A stretch of 32,614 bases of DNA from an uncultured Phenylobacterium sp. (GTDB lineage: Bacteria; Pseudomonadota; Alphaproteobacteria; Caulobacterales; Caulobacteraceae), in contig NZ_CADEGK010000024.1 in assembly GCF_902826855.1 (NCBI RefSeq), positions 1-32,614 on the forward strand. The letters run 5' to 3'. The notes below the pieces were generated by a model. It was not told the DNA's origin and did no database searches. It was given only the letters and a program-made list of their open reading frames with translations. Shown here one piece after another: positions 1 through 7,901 of the stretch (position 1 is its first letter; every line of letters starts with the position of its first letter). The translations under genes and the position numbers were made by a program.

Positions 1-330
1 GAGAGGGCGGGCGATGCGGTGGCGCGAGGGGGCCGGGGCTGGAGGGCTGCGGCCCTGGTCCACAGGGTGGAGCGTCGGGCGGGCTTCAGGTGACCGGCGA
101 GGACCCGGCAGATTGGCTTGAGGTTGGCGATAGGTGAGCTTCAGGTTGTCCCTTAGGGTGACCTCTAGGTTTACCTTGAAGAGGAGGACTACGAAGTAGA
201 CCTTGAAGAGGTAGACCTATGGTTTCTTCTTAGGTCTTACCTTAGTACCCCCAAACCCCCGGACTCTCGGTACACCTCGGTCGTCTCCGCCTCCTCGCCC
301 CACTGGAGGGGTGGTCTCACTTGGCCCAGC
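1..330. other. Gene-free stretch at the left end of the island
   Basis: No convincing gene is seen. Positions 120-260 are less GC-rich than the rest and are built from short recurring words: AGGT occurs many times, and ACCTTGAAGAGG is present twice about 30 bases apart. One frame stays open from about 170 to 453, but it has no ATG or GTG start with a ribosome binding site, and its translation is low in complexity. The stretch is most simply non-coding DNA of the mobile element whose left end lies outside the window. Confidence 0.5.
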
Positions 331-662
331 GGGCGACCTCAGGGGGGGTGGGGTCTCCAAGGCTGCAACCTAATTGGTCGGGGTCGTCTGGAGGGGCGCG
401 GGCCGGGCTGCCATGCGGTGGCCTCAGGGGCGGCGGGTCTCCCAGGCTGCTGACTAATTGGTCGGGGTCGTCTGGAGGGCGGTCTGGACGCCTCCTTTCC
501 TAGGGTGGGCTGTAATTGGTTGCGCCCGTGCGGACGGCGGCTTTAAGGCCCCGCGAGGGTGGCCTCTGGGGCCGCGTGGGTCCTAGGGTGGGCACTAATT
601 AGCCATGCCCGCAGGTGACCTCCTCCCCGAGGGTGAGGGGTAATTGGTCGCTCCCGCATGCA
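331..662. repeat. Five degenerate repeats centred on TAATTGG
   Basis: The core TAATTGG occurs at 371, 455, 513 and 641, and a variant TAATTAG at 596. The copies at 371 and 455 continue identically for 25 bases and resemble each other for a further 40 bases upstream (CCTCAGGGG and GGCTGC words), giving a unit of 84 bp. The other three share a different context: GGGTGGGC or GGGTGAGG just before the core and a CCCGCA- or CCCGTG-like word after it. Spacing is 84, 58, 83 and 45 bp. No spacer or leader pattern of a CRISPR array is present. The repeats lie 3' of the serine recombinase gene and could be recombination sites, protein-binding iterons or decayed repeats; the function is unknown. Confidence 0.6.
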
Positions 663-765
663 GGCCTGGAAATCGGCCCGAAGCGGCACCTCAGGACCGA
701 CGAGCTACATGCCTGCCGCCCATGGCGGGTATACGACCTCCTTGGGTCGCCCAGGTCGGGGCTGC

Positions 766-1482
766 TCAGGGTGGTGGCCCTGCGCCCCGCTCCAGCACTC
801 GCTTCACGGCGATGGCGGACCATGCCTTGCCCCTGGGCGGCTGGACGCGCATGTCGTCCAACCGCCGGGCCACGGCAGCCAGTGACAGCCCTTGGCCCCG
901 GAGGTCAGCAGCGATGGGACGTACCCGCTCGGCAAAGGTGTCGGCCTTCAGGACGACTGCAGCGGCTCCCAGGTCGGGCCTGGAGACGCTGAGCCCCTGG
1001 GGGTTGCCCAGGCGCTTGATGGTTGCCCCCGAGCGCCGCGAGACGTGAACCTCACCAGACGCGAGGCGGGCCTTGATGGACCCGAGGGCGGCCTTGGTGC
1101 GTACCGAGATGGCCTCCCGCTCGCCCTGGGCGATCACGGCCATGATCCCAATGGTCAGGTCCGTGGCATCAGGCATGTCAGCCGCGACGAAGCTCGTCCC
1201 GCTGTCTTTGAGCGTCAGCAGGAAGGCGGCGTTGCGGGACAGCCTGTCCAGCTTGGCGATTAGGAGGCGAGCCCCGGTAAGGCGGCAACGTTCTATGGCC
1301 TGGGCGAGAGCTGGACGGTCGTTACGCTTCCCGCTCTCGATCTCTTCAAAGGCGGCCACGAGGTCACCTCCGGTCGCCCGCAGGTAGTCCGCGACGGCGC
1401 GCCGCTGCGCCTCCAGCCCCAGGCCGGAAGCGCCCTGGCCCTGCGTCGACACGCGATAGTAAGCGATGAAGCGATGAGACAT
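766..1482 (-). CDS. Serine recombinase, resolvase/invertase family
   Basis: A 238-residue site-specific recombinase. The N-terminal resolvase domain begins with AYYRVST, in which Ser12 is the expected nucleophile and Arg10 lies beside it. KLDRLSRN (residues 77-84) supplies the two active-site arginines, and the stretch around residues 115-145 (MAVIAQGERE) is the usual long helix. The C-terminal part (about 150-238) is short and resembles a small DNA-binding module, so this is a small resolvase or invertase rather than a large phage-type serine integrase. An upstream start at 1533 is possible, but family N-termini begin just before the YYRVST motif, so 1482 is preferred. It neighbours a repeat array and a tyrosine integrase, which fits a mobile element. 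The family is clear; its site and substrate are not. Confidence 0.85.
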   Translation of the reverse strand: MSHRFIAYYRVSTQGQGASGLGLEAQRRAVADYLRATGGDLVAAFEEIESGKRNDRPALAQAIERCRLTGARLLIAKLDRLSRNAAFLLTLKDSGTSFVAADMPDATDLTIGIMAVIAQGEREAISVRTKAALGSIKARLASGEVHVSRRSGATIKRLGNPQGLSVSRPDLGAAAVVLKADTFAERVRPIAADLRGQGLSLAAVARRLDDMRVQPPRGKAWSAIAVKRVLERGAGPPP

Positions 1483-1517
1483 AACAAACCCTGAAACGAG
1501 CGATAGGAGGTTTGTTA
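1482..1517. promoter_or_regulatory. 9-bp perfect inverted repeat over the recombinase start
   Basis: TAACAAACC (1482-1490) and GGTTTGTTA (1509-1517) are exact reverse complements 18 bp apart. The left arm touches the start codon of the recombinase gene, which reads leftwards. The position suits an operator for autoregulation or an accessory recombination site. The repeat is directly visible; the role is inferred. Confidence 0.45.
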
Positions 1518-1533
1518 CGTTGTAGGTGGTCAT

Positions 1534-1904
1534 GACGTCAAGGGGCCCCGAGGGACGGGACTGCCATGCTTGAAGGACGGGCCTGCCACGGCCTCACTGC
1601 GACTGGGTAAGCGGACGGAGCTCGGGCTCTTGCCCGGGGCTGCATCCAGCGCGCTACCAGTCGGACGGCACGGGGTGCAGGCGGGCCCGGAGGTCGCCGT
1701 ATTCGCGTTCTGCTGCCGTGGGGGGCACGGGGGGAAAGGGATCAGTTGCCTCGACGGGAGTCGCCTCGAAAGGGTAACCCCAAAACCATCTCAGTCGGGG
1801 CACGGTCGGTCTCTGTCCCCCGCACGCGCTACGTGGCGTGGTGGACAGATCGCGTTCCTGGCTTACGGTGCCGCACCGCCTGCTGAGATTGTGGATGGGG
1901 GAAG
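1534..1904. other. Gene-free gap between the recombinase and the hypothetical gene
   Basis: About 370 bases. The open frame that crosses it has no family resemblance and overlaps the better-supported gene at 1905. It must hold the promoter of that gene, but no clear -35/-10 pair is recognised. Nothing else is seen in it. Confidence 0.4.
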
Positions 1905-2624
1905 ATGTCTAGCTCAGTTGGTCGCGTTCTTGGGCTGCTGCGCATGCTCGACGTGCAGAAGGGATGGGGTGCCTACACGCACATGGAGCAGTTGATTGGC
2001 TCAGGAGCCACGCCTGCTCAGATTGCCAAGCTCATAGCTTGGGTTTTGGACGCCGCCGATGCTGCAGATAGTGAAGTCCGCAACCTCGACGTGGACGGGG
2101 AGATGAAGGACGGCATCCTTCATGTGACCGGAAAATTACGGGAAGCGTTCACGCCGTCGAACATCGGCAACAACATGGTGAATTTTTTTCCGGCGCTACC
2201 CCAGACGCTCGGGAGCTTGAAGTCCTTTCTGAAACTCACGGGTCTTGACCGGCCCGGGCAGCCTGAATTGTCAAATGACCTCCTTGCCGAGATCGAACAG
2301 GTGTTGGGAAGCAAGGCATTCGCGGACCTCGACCCGCAGATGGCACAGCTCGCGCGCCGTCACCTTCGCTTACTAACGATCACGCTCAACCACCTCGATG
2401 CGTTCGGAGTGGACGGCGCGATGATTGCGTACGCCGAGCTCATAGTGAAGCTCCAGGCAGCGATGCGGGACGCTCCTGCTGCTCAACAGAAAAAGGGCAA
2501 GGGCTTCATGGATGTGGTCGGGGGGTGGGCGGCGAAACTGAGGGTGCTCAACGAGGCCTACGAAACTGGAACCAAGCTCATCGAAAACGCGTCGGATGTC
2601 GTTGACCTGCTTGGGGTCGGCTGA
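1905..2624 (+). CDS. Hypothetical protein, island cargo
   Basis: A 239-residue protein that I do not recognise. It is soluble by appearance, with no signal peptide or membrane segment, and is mostly predicted helix. The acidic, hydrophobic C-terminus (about 195-239) begins after a lysine-rich stretch around KKGKGF. The start at 1905 is supported by a GGGGGAAG sequence immediately before the ATG; the next in-frame ATG codons at 1944 and 1983 have no ribosome binding site. Codon use is visibly less GC-rich than in the chromosomal genes to the right, which supports acquisition. It lies between a serine recombinase and a tyrosine integrase, both on the other strand, so it is probably cargo of the element. 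No function is proposed. Confidence 0.65.
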   Translation: MSSSVGRVLGLLRMLDVQKGWGAYTHMEQLIGSGATPAQIAKLIAWVLDAADAADSEVRNLDVDGEMKDGILHVTGKLREAFTPSNIGNNMVNFFPALPQTLGSLKSFLKLTGLDRPGQPELSNDLLAEIEQVLGSKAFADLDPQMAQLARRHLRLLTITLNHLDAFGVDGAMIAYAELIVKLQAAMRDAPAAQQKKGKGFMDVVGGWAAKLRVLNEAYETGTKLIENASDVVDLLGVG

Positions 2625-2693
2625 ACGAGCGCCCTGCGCCGCTCGCGCCAGCAGTCGCGCGGACGTTCGCCACCTTGCCGAGCGGCTGCGGTC

Positions 2694-4061
2694 TCAGTCT
2701 GGGCGTGGTAGTCTGACGGACTCCACAACGGCCACCAGCTGCTCGTCCAGGGAGCCGCCGAAGTAGGTCCCGATGGTCATGCTCTGCTTGCCCGTCGCGT
2801 GCCCGACGATCTGCGAGACGACCCATTCGGGGTGCCCTGAGTGCCGCACGGCCTCGGTGACGAACCAGCGCCGGAAAGAGTGGAAGTCCACGCGGCTGCG
2901 CCCGTCCTCGCGGACGTCGACCACGCCGACGCTGCGGCGGTACGCGGTGTATCGCTCGCCCATCTTCTCATGTCGCCCGCGGCCCTTGCCCGCGGACTTC
3001 GGCAGGTCGTGGAACAGGTAGTCGTCAGGCCTCTTGCCCGCGCTCCGGCGCTTCACGAGGTCGGTGAGGTCGGAGTGGATGGGCAGCCGCCGCTTGGCCG
3101 CTTCCGTCTTGCCCTTCGGGATGGTCAACCAGCCGCCCACCCTGTCACGTACACGCAGGGCCCCGATCTCGCTCTCACGCGCCCCGGTCAACGCGCCGAC
3201 GCGGATGAAGTCGGCCATGGGCTGCTCCGCCGTGCCTCTCAGCAGCGCGACCATCTCGTCCATGGTGTACTCCCGGACGTCGGCCCGCCCAGCCTGGCGG
3301 GGCATCTTGTGCCCCGACCAGACGTTCTCTGGGGCGTCGCGTCGGGTGACCAGCCAATCCCAGTAACTCGACAGCGCCGACCGCTTGGACTTGGCGGTCG
3401 TCACGGACCGCTCGGTCTTCACAAGGTGGGCGATGAAGTCTGAGGCGGTGCGCCGGTCCACGGCGCGGAGGTTGTTCCCCGCAGGACGGCCCCGCAGGAA
3501 CTCGCCAAGCTGCCGGACGGCCAGCTTGATGCGCGACACGTAGCGGAGACTCACGGGGCTTGCGCCGATGAAGTCGTCCACGAGGTACTCCACCGGAATG
3601 CGGGTGCCGTTCACGAGCCCGGCAAACTCCAGCGCCTCAGCTTCGCGCTTCGGATCGTAGGCGGGCTCGACTTCGCCAAGTTCGTCGGTCACCTCCCCCA
3701 GCACGGGCCCAAGACGCCGCTCTATCTCGCGGTCGTAGGCGACGTCCGCGTCGGTCGTGCCGGTGGCCCTGAGGGCCTGCCAGTACGCCACGTTCTCCTT
3801 GAGGGTCTTCGGGCGCACCTTCTCGATGCCCGCGCGGACCCTGCCGGCCTCGATGTCGAACCGCTTCAGCGCCTCGGCCTTGCTCTTGGTCCTCAGCGAG
3901 CGGACGACCTGTTTTGGGATCTGCCCCGGCCCTGGGGAGAAGTTCCGGCGGACGTAGTACATGCCCGTCCGACCGTCCTTCACGAGACCGGGCGGATCGC
4001 CGGCAGCTTTGATCCAGCGGGGTCCCGTGTAACCATCCGTGGGCATTTCCTGTGTGACCAT
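2694..4061 (-). CDS. Tyrosine site-specific integrase
   Basis: A 455-residue phage/ICE-type integrase that cuts and rejoins DNA through a 3'-phosphotyrosine. An N-terminal arm-type region (1-150) is followed by a core-binding helical domain (about 155-250, with YLVDDFIG and a basic SKRSALSSYWDWL segment) and a catalytic domain (260-455). All catalytic residues are visible: Arg295 in LTGARESEIG, Lys316/318 in PKGKTEAAKRR, His394 and Arg397 in DFHSFRRWF, His421 in VGHATG and Tyr433 in GTYFGG. Length is normal, so the protein is probably intact and active. The start at 4061 has AGGT 8 bases upstream; an alternative at 4046 (MPTDGY) is preceded by AGGAA. It sits at the right edge of the island, reading inwards, as integrases beside an attachment site usually do. 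Confidence 0.92.
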   Translation of the reverse strand: MVTQEMPTDGYTGPRWIKAAGDPPGLVKDGRTGMYYVRRNFSPGPGQIPKQVVRSLRTKSKAEALKRFDIEAGRVRAGIEKVRPKTLKENVAYWQALRATGTTDADVAYDREIERRLGPVLGEVTDELGEVEPAYDPKREAEALEFAGLVNGTRIPVEYLVDDFIGASPVSLRYVSRIKLAVRQLGEFLRGRPAGNNLRAVDRRTASDFIAHLVKTERSVTTAKSKRSALSSYWDWLVTRRDAPENVWSGHKMPRQAGRADVREYTMDEMVALLRGTAEQPMADFIRVGALTGARESEIGALRVRDRVGGWLTIPKGKTEAAKRRLPIHSDLTDLVKRRSAGKRPDDYLFHDLPKSAGKGRGRHEKMGERYTAYRRSVGVVDVREDGRSRVDFHSFRRWFVTEAVRHSGHPEWVVSQIVGHATGKQSMTIGTYFGGSLDEQLVAVVESVRLPRPD

Positions 4062-4084
4062 TTCTGACCTAAACTACCTAAGTC

Positions 4085-4111
4085 ATTATGGTTTCACAGC
4101 AAAGATGGCAA
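4085..4111 (-). promoter_or_regulatory. Candidate integrase promoter
   Basis: On the minus strand TTGCCA (4111-4106) and CATAAT (4090-4085) are separated by 15 bp, about 24 bases upstream of the integrase start and in an AT-rich pocket. The spacing is short for sigma-70, so this is only a candidate. Confidence 0.35.
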
Positions 4112-4166
4112 GAAGTGTCGAGTCACCTAGGCGGCACCATCCCCACACCGGCAGCGACGGACTCTC

Positions 4167-4184
4167 CGACGCAGCGATGCGTCG
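4167..4184 (-). terminator. Hairpin directly after the GST gene
   Basis: CGACGCA and TGCGTCG form a perfect 7-bp stem with a four-base loop, 3 bases after the stop codon of the GST gene. No T-run follows on the minus strand, so termination efficiency is uncertain. It also falls in the presumed junction between island and chromosome. Confidence 0.4.
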
Positions 4185-4187
4185 CCA

Positions 4188-4829
4188 TCAGGTCAGCATC
4201 AGCGCCATCCCCGGATCGCCCTTGGCCATGGCCCGCTGGTAGGCGGGACGCGCGGCGATGCGTTGCAGGTAGGCCAGGATGTTGGGCGAGCCGGAGATGT
4301 CGCGCGGCACGAAGGCGCGCATGGTGGTGAGCGAGAAGCCGATCATGATGTCGGCGGCGGTGAGCTCGGGACCGGCCAGGTAAGGAACCTCGCCGAGGCG
4401 CTTCTCGATCAGGGCCCAGGCGGCTTCGCCGCGTCCGCCCACCCAGGCGGCGCGCGGATCATCCTCGGTGACACCCAGAGCCCGGGAGATCATCACGGTG
4501 AACTGCGAGGGCATGAACCCGCCGTTGATGAAGTGGAACCAGAACAGATAGTCGGCGTAGTTGGGCGCGCCGGGGGGCACCGCCAAGCGGCCACCGCCGT
4601 AGGTGTGGATGATATATTCGACGATCGCCGCCGACTCCGGCAGCACCACATCGCCGTCGGTGATGATCGGCGCGGTGCCCAGCGGGTGCAGGGCCTTGTA
4701 GTCATCCGGCGCGAGGCGATTGTCGGCGCGCCGATCGTAGACCTTCAGGTCGTAGGCGATACCCAGCTCCTCGCAGAGCCAGACGATGCGCTCGGACTGG
4801 GAGACGCCGAGGTGGTGGACGGTCAGCAT
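4188..4829 (-). CDS. Glutathione S-transferase family protein
   Basis: A 213-residue cytosolic GST fold. The thioredoxin-like N-terminal domain (1-80) carries HHLGVSQSERIVWL, where Ser9 or a nearby residue would activate glutathione, and the glutathione-binding LPESAAIVEYI segment near residues 62-72 (cis-Pro and Glu-Ser). The helical C-terminal domain contains LAGPELTAADIM, the N-capping box of the family. The start at 4829 (MLTVHHLG) matches family N-termini better than the upstream Met at 4865. It is the last gene on the nitrate-cluster strand, 79 bp after nasA, and may be read through from that operon, but it has no evident role in nitrate use. Substrate unknown. Confidence 0.88.
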   Translation of the reverse strand: MLTVHHLGVSQSERIVWLCEELGIAYDLKVYDRRADNRLAPDDYKALHPLGTAPIITDGDVVLPESAAIVEYIIHTYGGGRLAVPPGAPNYADYLFWFHFINGGFMPSQFTVMISRALGVTEDDPRAAWVGGRGEAAWALIEKRLGEVPYLAGPELTAADIMIGFSLTTMRAFVPRDISGSPNILAYLQRIAARPAYQRAMAKGDPGMALMLT

Positions 4830-4908
4830 GATGAGGTCCCGGTTGATGGCGGCGGGATGATGCACACGGCTCGACCGGCCGCTAGGCGCCGCAGCGGAAG
4901 CTGCGCCG

Positions 4909-7566
4909 CTATGCGGCCCGCGGCGAGGCGGTGGAGAACGTGTCGGCGATGAGGCGGGCGAGCTCGGGGCGGCACGAGCCGCAGGCGCTGCCCGCGGTGG
5001 TCGCCTCGCCCACGGCCTCGACGGTCACCGCCCCCGCGGTGATGGCGGCCCTGATGCCGGCGGCGCGGACGCCTCGGCAGGCGCAGACCAGCGGACTGGA
5101 GTCCAGCGGCCGGCCCGGTGCGCGGCCGATCAGGATGGCCGCGCGGTCGGCGGCGCTGAGCGGCCCTTGCGCGAACAGTTCGGCCAGCCAATCGCGGGGC
5201 GGCAGCTGCGGGCCGGTGGTCAGGAACAGGACCCGGTCCAGCCGGTCGCCGTCGAACCAGGCCTCGCGGACCGCCGATGTCGCCGGGTCCTCGTAGCGCG
5301 CCACGTCGCGCCCGGCGCCGCGGGCCAGGGCGCGGCTGACGGCGGCGCGCTCGGCCGCGTCGCCGCGGCCGGCGAACTCGTGCAACTGGCACGCCGTCTG
5401 GGGAATGCGCCGCCAGACCAGGTCCAGGCCTGGCGGGGCCCGGGCCGGCGCGCGGGCCAGGAAGAAGCCGCGCCAGGTCTCGCGATAGGGCCGCACGCGC
5501 GCGGGGGTGTGCTTGAACTCCGGCTGGCCGGAGCGGGCGTCGACCTTCGCCGCGACCAGCGGGTTCGCGCGCCCGGACGGCGCAAAGGCGTCCGTCCAGT
5601 GCATCGGCATGAAGAGCGCGCCGGGGCGTTGCCGATCACTCAGCCGGGCGAGCGCCACGGCCTCGCCCTGGCGGGTGGTGACGCGGGTGAGGCGGCCCTC
5701 GGTGATGCCCAGCGGTTCGGCGTCGGCGGGGTGGATCTCCACATAGGGCTCGGGCGTATGGCGGCAGAGCTCCGGGGCCAGCGCCGTGCGGGTCATGGTG
5801 TGCCAGTGGTCGCGGACCCGGCCGGTGTTGAGCGCCAGCGGATAGGCGGCATCGGTGGCCTCGGCGGGCCCCCGCGCAGCGACCGGCTGCAGCCGGGCCC
5901 GGCCATCGGGGGTCTGAAACACGCCATCGGTGAACAGCCGGGGCGTGCCGCCGCCCGCAGGCGTGATCGGCCACTGGGTCGGCTGCAGGGCCTCATAGGT
6001 CTCTGGCGAAATGCCGGCCATCGGGCCGAGGTTGAGGAAGCGGTCGGTGTTCTCGTAGGCCGAAAGGCGGGCCCACTCGCGGAACACCTGGACCGGCGCG
6101 CGCCAGCCGAAGGCCGAGCCATGGCCCATGGCCGTCGCCACGTCGGCGATGATCCGCCAGTCGGCGCGGGCCTCGCCGGGCGGTTGGAACAACTGCCGCT
6201 GGCGGGTGATGCGGCGTTCCGAGTTGGTGACTGTGCCATCCTTCTCGCCCCAGGCCAGGGCCGGGAGCTTCACGTGAGCGAAGCCGAGCGTGTCGGTCTC
6301 GGCCACGCAGTCGGAGACCACGACAAACGGGCACGCGGCCAGCGCGGCGCGGACACGGCTCGCGTCCGGCAGGCTGACCACCGGGTTGGTGGCCATGATC
6401 CAGATCGCCTTGATCCGGCCGGCGGCGACGGCGTCGAACATGTCCACGGCCTTCAAGCCCGGGCCGGCGGCCAGGCGGTCGGTCCCCCAGAAGCGGGCGA
6501 CGCGGGCGCGGGCCGGCTCGTCGAAATCCATGTGCGCGGCCAGCGTCGTGGCCATGCCGCCGGTCTCGCGGCCGCCCATGGCGTTGGGCTGGCCGGTGAT
6601 CGAGAACGGACAGGCCCCGGGCTTGCCGATGCGGCCGGTGGCCAGGTGCGCGTTGAGGATCGCCGAGCCCTTGGCGACCCCCTGAGCCGACTGGTTGGCG
6701 CCCATGGAGAACAGGCTGACCGTCTTCGGCGTGGCGGCGAACAGGTCGTAGAAGGCCGTCAGCTCGGCGAGCGGGACCCCGCAGTCGGCGGCGACTGCGG
6801 CGGGCGACTGGTCCGCCTGCGCCAGCTCTGCGGTGACCGCCTCGTAGCCGGAGACGTGGGCGTCGATGTAGGCCCGGTCGATGGCGCCGCGACGGACGAG
6901 GTCGGCCAGCAGGCCGTTCCACAGCCGCACATCGGTTTGTGGCGCGATGGCCAGGTGCAGGTCGCAACCCTGCGCCGTGTCGGTGCGGCGCGGGTCGATG
7001 ACCACGTGGCGCTGGCCGCGGGCCCGCGCGCTCTCCATGCGGCGGAACAGCACCGGGTGGGTCCAGGCGGCGTTGTGGCCGGAGAAGACAACCAGGTCTG
7101 CGAGGTCCAGGTCCTCGTAGCAGCCGGGCACAAGGTCGGCGCCGAACGCCAGCTTGTGGGCCACCACCGCCGAGGCCATGCAGAGCCGCGAATTGGTGTC
7201 GATGTTGCCGGAGCCGATGAAGCCCTTCATCAGCTTGTTGGCGGCGTAGTAGTCCTCGGTCAGCAACTGGCCGGAGACGTAGAACGCCACAGCGTCCGGC
7301 CCATGGCGGGCTATGGTCTCGGCGAACCGCCGGGCGACCAGACCCGTGGCTTCCGGCCAGGTGACGCGCCGGTCTCCGATCGTCGGGTGCAGCAGGCGGC
7401 CCTCCAGGCTGACCGTCTTGCCCAGCGCCGCGCCCTTGGAGCAGAGGCGGCCGAAGTTGGCCGGGTGGACCGCGTCGCCCTCGACCTCGAGGCTGCGCCC
7501 CTCAGCCCGACCAGCCACGCCGCAGCCGACCCCGCAGTAGGGACAGGCGGTTCGGACCTGTGTCAC
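4909..7566 (-). CDS. nasA: Assimilatory nitrate reductase, catalytic subunit
   Basis: A cytoplasmic molybdoenzyme of 885 residues that reduces nitrate to nitrite. Cys8, Cys11, Cys15 and Cys42 (CPYCGVGC and LCSKG) bind the [4Fe-4S] cluster. Cys129 in TNSRLCMAS is the expected Mo ligand. Further molybdopterin-binding segments follow (MGANQSAQG, AIWIMATNPVVS), and the C-terminal molydopterin-dinucleotide domain (LNTGRVRDHWHTMTR) starts near residue 650. The extreme C-terminus (about 825-870) has the CxC...CxxC pattern of a BFD-like [2Fe-2S] domain, as in NasA/NarB forms fed by a flavoprotein or ferredoxin. There is no Tat signal, which fits the assimilatory cytoplasmic type. The start is a GTG that overlaps the nirD stop as GTGA, so the two are translationally coupled. 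Confidence 0.95.
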   Translation of the reverse strand: MTQVRTACPYCGVGCGVAGRAEGRSLEVEGDAVHPANFGRLCSKGAALGKTVSLEGRLLHPTIGDRRVTWPEATGLVARRFAETIARHGPDAVAFYVSGQLLTEDYYAANKLMKGFIGSGNIDTNSRLCMASAVVAHKLAFGADLVPGCYEDLDLADLVVFSGHNAAWTHPVLFRRMESARARGQRHVVIDPRRTDTAQGCDLHLAIAPQTDVRLWNGLLADLVRRGAIDRAYIDAHVSGYEAVTAELAQADQSPAAVAADCGVPLAELTAFYDLFAATPKTVSLFSMGANQSAQGVAKGSAILNAHLATGRIGKPGACPFSITGQPNAMGGRETGGMATTLAAHMDFDEPARARVARFWGTDRLAAGPGLKAVDMFDAVAAGRIKAIWIMATNPVVSLPDASRVRAALAACPFVVVSDCVAETDTLGFAHVKLPALAWGEKDGTVTNSERRITRQRQLFQPPGEARADWRIIADVATAMGHGSAFGWRAPVQVFREWARLSAYENTDRFLNLGPMAGISPETYEALQPTQWPITPAGGGTPRLFTDGVFQTPDGRARLQPVAARGPAEATDAAYPLALNTGRVRDHWHTMTRTALAPELCRHTPEPYVEIHPADAEPLGITEGRLTRVTTRQGEAVALARLSDRQRPGALFMPMHWTDAFAPSGRANPLVAAKVDARSGQPEFKHTPARVRPYRETWRGFFLARAPARAPPGLDLVWRRIPQTACQLHEFAGRGDAAERAAVSRALARGAGRDVARYEDPATSAVREAWFDGDRLDRVLFLTTGPQLPPRDWLAELFAQGPLSAADRAAILIGRAPGRPLDSSPLVCACRGVRAAGIRAAITAGAVTVEAVGEATTAGSACGSCRPELARLIADTFSTASPRAA

Positions 7567-7901
7567 GGCTGGCCGAGATAGATCCGGCCGTCGCGGATCT
7601 GCAGCGGAACGGTGGGTGCGCAGCCCTTGCCGGCGTCGGCCCCCAGCGGGTGGCCGGTGGCGAGCGATATCGACCAGTTGTGCAGCGGGCAGGCCACCGC
7701 ATGGCCGTGGACGATGCCGTTGCTCAAGGGGCCGCCCTTGTGCGGGCAGCGGTCAACGAGGGCGAAGACCTGACCGTCGCCGGTGCGGAAGATAGCCACA
7801 TCGCCGGTGGGCGTGGGGACGCGGCGGGCGCCGCGCACCGGGACGTCCGTCACCGCGCCGACGTCGGTCCAGGCAATGGGATCGAGCACGAGGGCGTTCA
7901 T
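7563..7901 (-). CDS. nirD: Nitrite reductase [NAD(P)H], small subunit
   Basis: A 112-residue Rieske-type protein that partners NirB in reducing nitrite to ammonium in the cytoplasm. CPHKGG and CPLHNW give the full C-x-H ... C-x2-H ligand set (Cys52, His54, Cys71, His74), so this NirD keeps a [2Fe-2S] site that many NirD proteins lack. The ATG start at 7901 overlaps the nirB stop as ATGA and the stop overlaps the GTG of nasA, which makes nirB-nirD-nasA one coupled unit. Confidence 0.93.
   Translation of the reverse strand: MNALVLDPIAWTDVGAVTDVPVRGARRVPTPTGDVAIFRTGDGQVFALVDRCPHKGGPLSNGIVHGHAVACPLHNWSISLATGHPLGADAGKGCAPTVPLQIRDGRIYLGQP

Noticed and set aside
170..453. Open frame across the repeat-rich left end
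   Set aside because: It begins after a stop codon without ATG or GTG and ribosome binding site, and it is interrupted in the repeats.
331..662. CRISPR array
   Set aside because: Repeats are degenerate, spacing is irregular, no cas genes are near, and the conserved part is too short.
1903..1975. TAGCTCAGTTGGT, a tRNA D-arm-like word, at the start of the hypothetical gene
   Set aside because: The following bases do not complete the D-stem, and no anticodon arm, T-arm or acceptor stem can be drawn; the match is chance within a coding start.
5167..7581. 804-codon open frame antisense to nasA
   Set aside because: Shadow of a GC-rich gene; the opposite strand encodes a complete nitrate reductase and this translation is Arg/Gly/Ala-rich without family sequence.
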